Below are positions 12,506-18,517 of a stretch of 18,517 nt of DNA, one piece after another. Within the stretch, counting starts at the first letter, position 1, and the number at the start of each line of letters is the position of its first letter. A model generated the notes under the pieces. That model saw only the letters and a list, made by a program, of their open reading frames with translations, did no database searches and was not told the DNA's origin. Origin of the DNA: Elusimicrobiota bacterium (lineage in GTDB: Bacteria; Elusimicrobiota; UBA8919); the NCBI GenBank assembly GCA_003452965.1, contig DMMW01000020.1, positions 6,097-24,613 on the forward strand. The letters are read 5' to 3'. The position numbers were made by a program, and so were the translations under genes.

Positions 12506-14959
12506 TATTTTAGTTTCTGAAAATATTGAGTTAAATATTAGTTTTTTTGATTCAAACGAATAATCTACGTTTATTTTTGTTCCTTTAGGTATCTTTCTAA
12601 CCAGTATTTCCTCTGCAAGTCCGTCTTCCAAGTATTTTGAAATTACTCTGTTCAACGGTCGTGCACCATACTGTGTATCAAATCCTTTATCTAATAAAAA
12701 ATTCTTTGCTGAATCTGTCAATTCAATTGCAAATCCTTGCTGCTTGGTTTTTTTCAACACTTTATCCAGCATTATATCTAATATATTACGCATATGTTCT
12801 TTTTCCAGAGGATGAAAAACTATTATGTCGTCTAAACGATTTAAAAATTCCGGATTAAGTGTTTTTTTCAGCTCTTCAATAACGGTTTCTTTCATAGATA
12901 AAAAATCCTTCTGAACATTTCCTTCGGATTGTGTCATAAAACCGACTGATTTACCTTTTGTTATCTGGCGAGCGCCGATATTAGAAGTCATTAATATTAT
13001 TGTATTCTTGAAATCAACTTTATGGCCAAGATTGTCAGTCAAAATACCGGTATCCATTATTTGCAGTAGTATATTCAATGCATCGGGATGCGCCTTTTCT
13101 ATTTCATCCAATAAGACAACGGAATACGGTTTCCGCCTCACCTGCTCAGTAAGCTGACCACCTTCATCATAGCCGACATAACCAGGTGGAGCTCCTATTA
13201 GATTTGATACTGAAAACTTTTCCATATATTCCGACATATCAAAACGTATCAGGGCATCTTCATGTCCAAACATAAAATCCGCCAATGTCCTTGCAAGTTC
13301 TGTTTTTCCTACCCCGGTTGGTCCTAAAAATATAAAAGTTCCAATCGGTTTTCTCGGGTCTTTTAATCCCGTTCTTGCGCGTCTTATTGCGTGCGATATT
13401 GAAATAATTGCCTCGTCCTGCCCAATAATACGCTTATGTAACACTTCCTCCATTTTCATTAAACGTTCCGATTCCTTCTCGGTTAATTTCATAAGCGGAA
13501 TATTGGTCCATTTGGAAACAATATTAGCAACATCGTCGTTGGTAATTACAGGTTTCACATGACTTAAACTTTGCCGCCATTTTTTTCTTTCTTCCACTAA
13601 CATCTTTCTGAGTTCGTCTTCTTTATCCCTTAATTTCGCCGCTTTTTCAAATTCCTGAGAATTAACCGCTTTATCTTTTTCAATAACAACGCTTTCTATT
13701 TCTATTTCTTTATTTTTTAATTCCTGTGGCAATGAAGTAAGATTGAGATGCGCCCTGCTTCCTGCCTCATCAAGCAAATCAATTGCTTTATCCGGTAAAT
13801 ATCTTTCTGTTATATATCTGTTGGATAATTCAACCGCAGCAAATATTGCATCGTCGGCATATTTTACTTTATGATGTATTTCGTATTTCTCCTTCAAGCC
13901 GTGCAGTATTCTTATTGTTTCATCAACAGACGGCGGATTCACGGTTATCGGCTGAAACCTTCGTTCAAGTGCTGCATCATGTTCAATATATTTTCTATAT
14001 TCAACAAATGTCGTAGCTCCTATACACTGTAACTCACCTCTTGCCAACGGTGGTTTCAACATATTTGAGGCATCTATTGCTCCTTCAGCGGCACCCGCAC
14101 CTATTACTGTATGAAGTTCATCAATAAAAAGAATTATATTATTTTTTGATTGCCTGATTTCATCAATTATATTTTTTAATCTTTGCTCAAATTCTCCTCT
14201 GTATTTCGTGCCTGCTACTACACCCGATAAATCAAGGGTCACTATCCGTTTATTCAGAAGCATTTCCTGAGCATCCTGGTTTATTATTCTCTGGGCAAGC
14301 CCTTCAACTATCGCTGTTTTTCCTACGCCGGGATCACCTACCAATACCGGATTGTTTTTTGTTCGTCTTGACAATACCTGTATCAATCGGTCTATTTCGT
14401 CGTCCCTGCCGATTACAGGATCCAGTTTGCCTTCCTTTGCCATTTCGGTTAAATCCCTTCCAAATTCGTCAAGCGTAGGAGTCTTTGATTTATGTTTGTG
14501 CTGCGGCAACGGAGGCTGTGATGCTTCCCCCATAAGATTAATAATCTCTTCCTTGACAATATCGTACGAAAGACCGAAATTCTCTAAAATAACCGTTGTT
14601 TTCAGCTCGTTATTTTTTAGAAGTCCTAAAAGAATATGTTCCGTTCCTACATAACTGTGCGCCATTTTCTGCGCTTCTTCAATAGAATATTCCAGGACTT
14701 TTCTGGCTTTTGGCGTAAGAGGCAATTCACCATACTGCAACAAATTATCACCTATGGGCAAAGTTTTTTCAATCTCTATCCTTATTCGTGAAGTATGTAT
14801 CCCAAGGTTTGATATTATTGTGGCAGCCATTCCGTCATCAAGATCCATTAATCCCAGCAATATATGCTCGGGAGTAATGAAATCGTGATTTAGTCGTTTT
14901 GCTTCTTCTTGTGCAAGTCTTATAACTCTTTGTGCTCTTTCAGTAAATCTGTTATACAT
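12503..14959 (-). CDS. clpC: ATP-dependent Clp protease ATP-binding subunit ClpC
   Basis: ClpC is a Hsp100 hexameric unfoldase that feeds proteins to ClpP. Translation surely begins at ATG 14957-14959: MYNRFTERAQRVI matches the family start and GGAGG lies 5 nt before it. That gives 818 residues, the usual size. In that numbering: N-domain repeats at about 1-145; first AAA+ Walker A GDPGVGKT at 208-215 and Walker B ILFIDE at 276-281; a UVR-type middle segment EFEKAAKLRDKEDELRKM at 436-453; second Walker A GPTGVGKT at 546-553, Walker B VVLLDE at 614-619 and sensor-2 GARPLNR at 765-771. VGF at 672-674 corresponds to the ClpP-docking loop, which separates it from ClpB. No clpP, ctsR or mcsA/B is present. 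It sits 40 nt after lolD; that gap is almost wholly a tandem Shine-Dalgarno repeat. Confidence 0.96.
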   Translation of the reverse strand: MYNRFTERAQRVIRLAQEEAKRLNHDFITPEHILLGLMDLDDGMAATIISNLGIHTSRIRIEIEKTLPIGDNLLQYGELPLTPKARKVLEYSIEEAQKMAHSYVGTEHILLGLLKNNELKTTVILENFGLSYDIVKEEIINLMGEASQPPLPQHKHKSKTPTLDEFGRDLTEMAKEGKLDPVIGRDDEIDRLIQVLSRRTKNNPVLVGDPGVGKTAIVEGLAQRIINQDAQEMLLNKRIVTLDLSGVVAGTKYRGEFEQRLKNIIDEIRQSKNNIILFIDELHTVIGAGAAEGAIDASNMLKPPLARGELQCIGATTFVEYRKYIEHDAALERRFQPITVNPPSVDETIRILHGLKEKYEIHHKVKYADDAIFAAVELSNRYITERYLPDKAIDLLDEAGSRAHLNLTSLPQELKNKEIEIESVVIEKDKAVNSQEFEKAAKLRDKEDELRKMLVEERKKWRQSLSHVKPVITNDDVANIVSKWTNIPLMKLTEKESERLMKMEEVLHKRIIGQDEAIISISHAIRRARTGLKDPRKPIGTFIFLGPTGVGKTELARTLADFMFGHEDALIRFDMSEYMEKFSVSNLIGAPPGYVGYDEGGQLTEQVRRKPYSVVLLDEIEKAHPDALNILLQIMDTGILTDNLGHKVDFKNTIILMTSNIGARQITKGKSVGFMTQSEGNVQKDFLSMKETVIEELKKTLNPEFLNRLDDIIVFHPLEKEHMRNILDIMLDKVLKKTKQQGFAIELTDSAKNFLLDKGFDTQYGARPLNRVISKYLEDGLAEEILVRKIPKGTKINVDYSFESKKLIFNSIFSETKI

Positions 14960-14960
14960 A

Positions 14961-14994
14961 TTTGCCTCCGGCAAACCTCCGGCAAACCTCCGGC
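14961..14994 (-). promoter_or_regulatory. triplicated Shine-Dalgarno repeat and hairpin before clpC
   Basis: Three units of GCCGGAGG occur at an 11-nt period (plus-strand CCTCCGGC at 14965-14972, 14976-14983 and 14987-14994, joined by AAA). Each contains a full GGAGG. Only the last is correctly spaced (5 nt) from the clpC ATG. That last copy also lies in a perfect hairpin: TTTGCC (14975-14970) and GGCAAA (14966-14961) around a GGA loop, which would partly hide it. It may act as a temperature- or structure-sensitive translation switch (inference). Confidence 0.65.
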
Positions 14995-14999
14995 AGTAG

Positions 15000-15767
15000 T
15001 TACACTATCTGACCATCAACTAATTTTATTGTTTTTGAAAATTTCTTTGCAATCTCTTCATTATGCGTTGCAACTATCAGGGTAAACTTATAATTCAACT
15101 GCAACTTCAACATTAGGTTAATAATACTTTCTCCGGTATGCCTATCCAAATTTCCGGTTGGTTCATCTGCTATAAGTATCTTAGGAGAATTGATAAGCGC
15201 CCTTGCAATAGCAATTCTTTGCTGTTCTCCACCGGAAAGTTCCGATGATAGATGTTCCGCCCTTTTTGCAAGTTCAATTTCAGAAATTAAATCATGTGAT
15301 TTTTTCCTTATATTCGATTCACTCTCACCTAAAATCATAGCCGGCATCATAATATTTTCAATAGCGGTAAATTCCGGAAGCAGATTGTAAAATTGGAAAA
15401 TAAAACCTAACGATTCATTTCTGAATTTTGCCAATGTTTTTTCGTTGTCAGTATTTGTGATGCCTTCTACATAAATAGTACCCGTTGTTGGTTTGTCCAT
15501 AAGTCCGATAATATGCAATAAGGTTGACTTACCCGCACCGGAAGGTCCCACAACAGATATCGTTTCACCTTCTTTTATATCAAGTGTAATTCCCTTAAGA
15601 ACCGATATATTTGTCTTTCCGACTTTATAAACCTTAGTTATATTTTTCGTTTTTATTGCAAATCCCATTAGAGATTTTAACTCACCGTTTTTGTGAAACG
15701 GCGGCATTAAATCATCTCTTACTATTTTGTCAGTGGTTTTCTCTAACGGAATAAAATTATTATTCAT
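15000..15767 (-). CDS. lolD: LolD-family lipoprotein-releasing ABC transporter ATPase
   Basis: LolD powers extraction of outer-membrane lipoproteins from the inner membrane and their handover to LolA. All ABC motifs are intact (long-form numbering): Walker A GPSGAGKST 74-82, Q-loop Gln125, signature LSGGE 177-181, Walker B ILIADE 197-202, and H-loop His235 in VATHNEE. Start choice is open. The first ATG (15765-15767) overlaps the permease stop by eight bases and gives 255 residues. The ATG at 15666-15668 (MGFAIKTKNITKVY) gives 222, the usual LolD size, and all recognisable homology begins there. Neither start has a strong Shine-Dalgarno. The 33-residue extension looks unconserved and contains a hairpin. 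MacB-type ATPases are similar, but the adjacent LolC/E-type permease decides for Lol. Confidence 0.92.
   Translation of the reverse strand: MNNNFIPLEKTTDKIVRDDLMPPFHKNGELKSLMGFAIKTKNITKVYKVGKTNISVLKGITLDIKEGETISVVGPSGAGKSTLLHIIGLMDKPTTGTIYVEGITNTDNEKTLAKFRNESLGFIFQFYNLLPEFTAIENIMMPAMILGESESNIRKKSHDLISEIELAKRAEHLSSELSGGEQQRIAIARALINSPKILIADEPTGNLDRHTGESIINLMLKLQLNYKFTLIVATHNEEIAKKFSKTIKLVDGQIV
15685..15701 (-). other. small hairpin upstream of the conserved lolD start
   Basis: CCGTTT and AAACGG (plus strand 15685-15690 and 15696-15701) form a perfect 6-bp stem with a 5-nt loop. It ends 16 nt before the conserved lolD ATG (15668) and holds part of the only weak Shine-Dalgarno-like sequence there (GGTGAG). 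If the short start is used, it lies in the untranslated leader. Confidence 0.35.
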
Positions 15768-16947
15768 ACATAAGGGCTTCTGTAGGTTCTATTTTGCTGC
15801 TTTTCCATGCCGGATATATAGCTGCTAAAACCGTTATTGCAATACTCACGACTACAACCATTAATATATCTGGAAGTATTATCTTAACAGGTAGTTTATC
15901 AATGTAATATATATCCGCAGGCAATGTAATAAATTTATATTTTTTTAAAATAAAAGATATTAAAATCCCAAAACCACAACCAATAACCGTACCGATGATG
16001 CCGATTATTAAGCCTAAATTTAAAAATATTTTCATAATTGATTTGGGTTGCGCACCAATCGCTTTAAGAATTCCTATTGAATGTATCTTTTCAACAGTAG
16101 TCACAATAAGCAGAGAAATAATATTAAAAGTAGCAACGACAATAATCAAGGTTAAAATTAAAAACATAACAAATTTTTCAAGCTTCAGTGCTGAAAAAAG
16201 GTTTTTGTTCATCTCGCTCCAAGATTTTACTGTGTATCCAAAACCAAGTTTCTCTTTAAGAACTTGAACAATTTCATCTGCATTAAATAAATTCTTTACC
16301 TTAATTTCTAAACCCTGAATGCCCTCTTCCCCGAATAACCGCTGTCCATCTGCAAAATTCATATAAACAAGATTTGAATCATATTCATACATACCGGAAT
16401 CAAAAACATCCGCAACTCTAAATTTTTCCATTCTTGGAATCATACCAAAATCTGTGCTTTGTCCGAAAGGAGAAACAAGAATAATCTCGTCTCCTGGAAA
16501 AACCAGAAGATTTTTTGAAAGTTCCGAGCCAATAAATATATACTTGCTCTTTAACACTCCTATATCCTTATTTTTTAATATTCTCTCAATATCTATAATA
16601 TTTTTCTCGTCATTGGGAACTATTCCCTTGACAACTACGCCGGTTGCATTTTTATCCTTTCTTAAAATCATTTGTCCGTAAACAAACTTGGAAAAATGAG
16701 ATATATCTTTATTTACTAGTACTTCTTTAGGAATTTCTTTTTCTGAAAATATTGTTATATGTGGACTTAATGATAAAATCTTTTCCTTGATATCTGTCTG
16801 AAAACCGTTCATAACAGAAAGTGTTATAATCAAAGCCATTACGCCAACCGCTATTCCTGAAATAGATATAATAGTCAAAAGCGCGCTAAAAAACTTTTTT
16901 CTTGTAGACCAAAAATATCTTAAAGCAATAAATCTTTCAAAACCCAT
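15760..16947 (-). CDS. LolC/LolE-type lipoprotein-releasing permease
   Basis: This is the membrane subunit of the Lol ABC exporter; two copies, or LolC plus LolE, pair with LolD. The start GFERFIALRYFWSTRKKFF followed by SVMNGFQ (44-50) is the family signature. There are four membrane segments, about 21-44, 259-284, 308-334 and 358-380. A large periplasmic domain (about 45-258) lies between the first two, where lipoprotein is bound and LolA docks. FGMIPRMEKF (167-176) falls where the LolA-capturing loop lies in LolC proteins. The 395 residues are normal (E. coli LolC 399). Only one such gene is present, so a homodimer (LolF-like arrangement) is likely unless a paralogue lies elsewhere. It ends with an eight-base overlap into lolD. 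It lies 96 nt after lysS; GTGAG before the ATG is a weak ribosome site. Confidence 0.92.
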   Translation of the reverse strand: MGFERFIALRYFWSTRKKFFSALLTIISISGIAVGVMALIITLSVMNGFQTDIKEKILSLSPHITIFSEKEIPKEVLVNKDISHFSKFVYGQMILRKDKNATGVVVKGIVPNDEKNIIDIERILKNKDIGVLKSKYIFIGSELSKNLLVFPGDEIILVSPFGQSTDFGMIPRMEKFRVADVFDSGMYEYDSNLVYMNFADGQRLFGEEGIQGLEIKVKNLFNADEIVQVLKEKLGFGYTVKSWSEMNKNLFSALKLEKFVMFLILTLIIVVATFNIISLLIVTTVEKIHSIGILKAIGAQPKSIMKIFLNLGLIIGIIGTVIGCGFGILISFILKKYKFITLPADIYYIDKLPVKIILPDILMVVVVSIAITVLAAIYPAWKSSKIEPTEALMYE

Positions 16948-16991
16948 ATTTTCTCACTATCACTGCGACAGATTTCAGCTTCTATGAATCT

Positions 16992-17011
16992 CCCTGCGGC
17001 AAGCCACAGGG
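16992..17011. repeat. GC-rich hairpin between lysS and the Lol permease
   Basis: CCCTGCGG (16992-16999) and CCACAGGG (17004-17011) form an 8-bp stem with one wobble pair and a 4-nt loop (CUUG in minus-strand RNA). No T-run follows on the minus strand, so lysS read-through is probably not stopped. On the plus strand TTTT follows, but no plus-strand gene ends there. It resembles the other GC hairpins of the window in style. Confidence 0.55.
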
Positions 17012-17043
17012 TTTTCTGCGAAAAAGTATAAATCAATTGAGCA

Positions 17044-18486
17044 TCAACTTAACGGCTTTAACAGAGGAAATAAAATAACGTCCTTAATAGATTCTTGCTG
17101 CGTCAGGAGAATTATCAGACGGTCTATACCGATACCCAATCCGCCTGCGGGAGGCATCCCATGTTCAAGCGCCTTAATATAGTCATCATCAAAAAATTCC
17201 GCCTCATCGTCGCCTTTTTCGCGTTCTTTCACCTGTTCTTCAAACCGCATTCTTTGGTCAACCGGATCATTCAATTCAGAAAATGCATTAGCAAGTTCTT
17301 CACAAGCTATATACAACTCAAATCTTTCCGTGATATCGGGATTATCCGGTTTTGATTTTGCCAAAGGAGATAAATATTTCGGCCAGTCAATTATAAAAGT
17401 CGGTTCAATTAGTTTTGGTTTAATTAGTTTGTCAAATAAATGGTCAAATATTTTTCTTGCCGGGATTTTTTCGTAATTTTCTATCTCGAACTTGCGTGCT
17501 AATACTTTGAGTTTCTCTTCGCTAAAAATATCTAAAAAATCAATACCGACTTCTGTGAAAGCCTTTTCAATTGATAGCTGTTTCCATTCCCCGAATAAAT
17601 CAATTTCCTTATCTTTATAGATAATCTTAGCAGCATTAATTGATTTTGCCGTTTCATGGATAATATTCTTACTCAGAAACATCATATCATTATAATCGGC
17701 ATATGCCTGATAAACTTCTAAAATTGTAAATTCGGGATTATGCCTTATTGAAATTCCTTCGTTTCTGAAAGTCCTGCCTAATTCATAAACCCTGTCCAAG
17801 CCTCCGACTATCAATCTTTTCAAATAAAGTTCCGGTGCAATCCTTAAATACAAATCAATATCAAGTGCGTTATGATGAGTAATAAACGGTTTTGCCGCAG
17901 CACCACCCGGTATTGACTGCATCATAGGCGTTTCAACCTCAATAAAACCTGTTTGATTCAGATAACTTCTAATCGCAGATATGGCTGATGCCCTCTTCTT
18001 AAATACCTCTACAACCTCGGGATTGGAAATTAAATCCAGGTATCTTTGACGGTATCGTGTTTCAATATCTTTTAAACCATGCCATTTTTCAGGGAGGGCT
18101 CTTAATGATTTTGATAAAAGCTGAAATTTTTCCACTTTTAAAGTAGTTTCACCTGTTTTGGTCTTAAAAATTTCGCCTTCAACACCTATGAAGTCACCAA
18201 TATCAAAAAGTTCAAAAATTTTAAAATTATCGTCTCCTACAATGTCTTTTTTGATGTAAATCTGTATTTTTGCCGTACTATCCTTTATCGTCAAAAACGC
18301 CGCCTTTCCCATGTTTCTTATAGTCATAATTCTGCCGGCAACACACACTTTTCCTACCGGGATTTCCTTCAATATTTTTTCCGCCGTTATAGTAATATCA
18401 AATTTTGTAGGATACGGATTAATACCTTTCTCTTTAAGATTTCTAATTTTTTCTAATCGTTGCGTAAAAATATCTTCTTCAGCCAT
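17044..18486 (-). CDS. lysS: lysyl-tRNA synthetase, class II
   Basis: LysRS charges tRNA-Lys in the cytoplasm. The N-terminal OB fold that reads the anticodon covers about 45-125 (VAGRIMTIRNMGKAAFLTI). The class II catalytic core follows: motif 1 at about 165-190 with VETPMM, motif 2 GRTFRNEGISIRHNPEFT at 237-254, and motif 3 GGLGIGIDRL at 448-457. HNALDIDLYLRIAPELYLK (205-223) is a strong LysRS signature. The 480 residues are short of E. coli LysS (505) but within the family range. GAGGTG lies 7 nt before the ATG, fixing the start. It is the first complete gene of the run and whether it shares a promoter with the lol genes cannot be seen, as the window ends 31 nt upstream. Confidence 0.97.
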   Translation of the reverse strand: MAEEDIFTQRLEKIRNLKEKGINPYPTKFDITITAEKILKEIPVGKVCVAGRIMTIRNMGKAAFLTIKDSTAKIQIYIKKDIVGDDNFKIFELFDIGDFIGVEGEIFKTKTGETTLKVEKFQLLSKSLRALPEKWHGLKDIETRYRQRYLDLISNPEVVEVFKKRASAISAIRSYLNQTGFIEVETPMMQSIPGGAAAKPFITHHNALDIDLYLRIAPELYLKRLIVGGLDRVYELGRTFRNEGISIRHNPEFTILEVYQAYADYNDMMFLSKNIIHETAKSINAAKIIYKDKEIDLFGEWKQLSIEKAFTEVGIDFLDIFSEEKLKVLARKFEIENYEKIPARKIFDHLFDKLIKPKLIEPTFIIDWPKYLSPLAKSKPDNPDITERFELYIACEELANAFSELNDPVDQRMRFEEQVKEREKGDDEAEFFDDDYIKALEHGMPPAGGLGIGIDRLIILLTQQESIKDVILFPLLKPLS

Positions 18487-18493
18487 TTTTTAT

Positions 18494-18499
18494 CACCTC
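18494..18499 (-). promoter_or_regulatory. Shine-Dalgarno of lysS
   Basis: GAGGTG, seven nucleotides before the ATG at 18484-18486, is a good ribosome-binding site. The remaining 18 nt to the window edge show AAGGTGG but no identifiable gene end. Confidence 0.7.
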
Positions 18500-18517
18500 A
18501 GCCACCTTCTCTCTTAA

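Noticed and set aside
12503..14959. ClpB disaggregase instead of ClpC
   Set aside because: The middle region is a short UVR-type segment rather than the long ClpB coiled coil, the N-terminus is ClpC-like, and the VGF loop for ClpP docking is present.
12503..14974. TTG start for clpC at 14972-14974 adding MPEAN
   Set aside because: Those codons are translated from the Shine-Dalgarno repeat itself; the ATG at 14957-14959 has correct spacing and matches the family N-terminus.
16992..17011. Intrinsic terminator after lysS
   Set aside because: The stem is good but no T-run follows on the minus strand; the run is on the plus strand where no gene ends.
1..18517. A previously undescribed multi-gene system
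   Set aside because: Every gene belongs to a well-known housekeeping or envelope family; there are no unknown genes, defence genes or mobile-element genes in the window. The novelty is limited to repeats and leaders.

Overview
The window is an AT-rich stretch (roughly one third G+C by eye) from a diderm (Gram-negative) bacterium. It holds eleven protein genes, all on the minus strand, packed like one long operon or two to three overlapping transcription units. Nothing on the plus strand looks like a real gene. In transcription order (high to low coordinates) the genes are lysS, a LolC/E-type permease, lolD, clpC, a giant tamB, bamA, ompH/skp, lpxD, an lpxC-fabZ fusion, lpxA and lpxI. The theme is outer-membrane construction: lipoprotein release (Lol), barrel insertion and envelope lipid transport (BamA, TamB, Skp), and lipid A synthesis (LpxD, LpxC/FabZ, LpxA, LpxI). 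LysRS and the ClpC unfoldase sit at the upstream end.

Organism: the lpxC-fabZ fusion (classically Bacteroidetes, also in other diderm lineages), LpxI in place of LpxH, a single LolC/E protein beside LolD, and ClpC rather than ClpA fit poorly with Proteobacteria. They suggest Bacteroidetes-related groups or an uncultured diderm phylum of the Elusimicrobia/Omnitrophota kind. That placement is an inference with low confidence. No CRISPR, phage, transposase, tRNA or rRNA was seen, and all catalytic motifs looked for in the proteins are intact.

The genes themselves are conserved housekeeping functions, and I see no new multi-gene system. The unusual signal lies between the genes. Most junctions longer than about 30 nt carry a different short, degenerate direct or inverted repeat: 8-mers at 980-1011, an AT-only repeat at 1846-1869, a GATTACA-type repeat at 3279-3315, a 32-nt repeat beginning at the stop codon of both bamA (5145-5176) and clpC (12474-12505), 22-nt period repeats and a GC-rich palindrome at 12361-12471, a triplicated Shine-Dalgarno unit before clpC (14965-14994), GC hairpins at 16992-17011 and a hairpin cluster at 1-138.

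Two of these families appear to have run into coding sequence. The first ~38 codons of ompH are built largely from a 22-bp tandem duplication plus a 24-bp copy of the AT-only intergenic repeat, which now encodes part of the signal-peptide core. The repeat-derived ompH N-terminus, the stop-codon-anchored repeat and the tandem, partly hairpin-sequestered Shine-Dalgarno of clpC are the most worthwhile leads.
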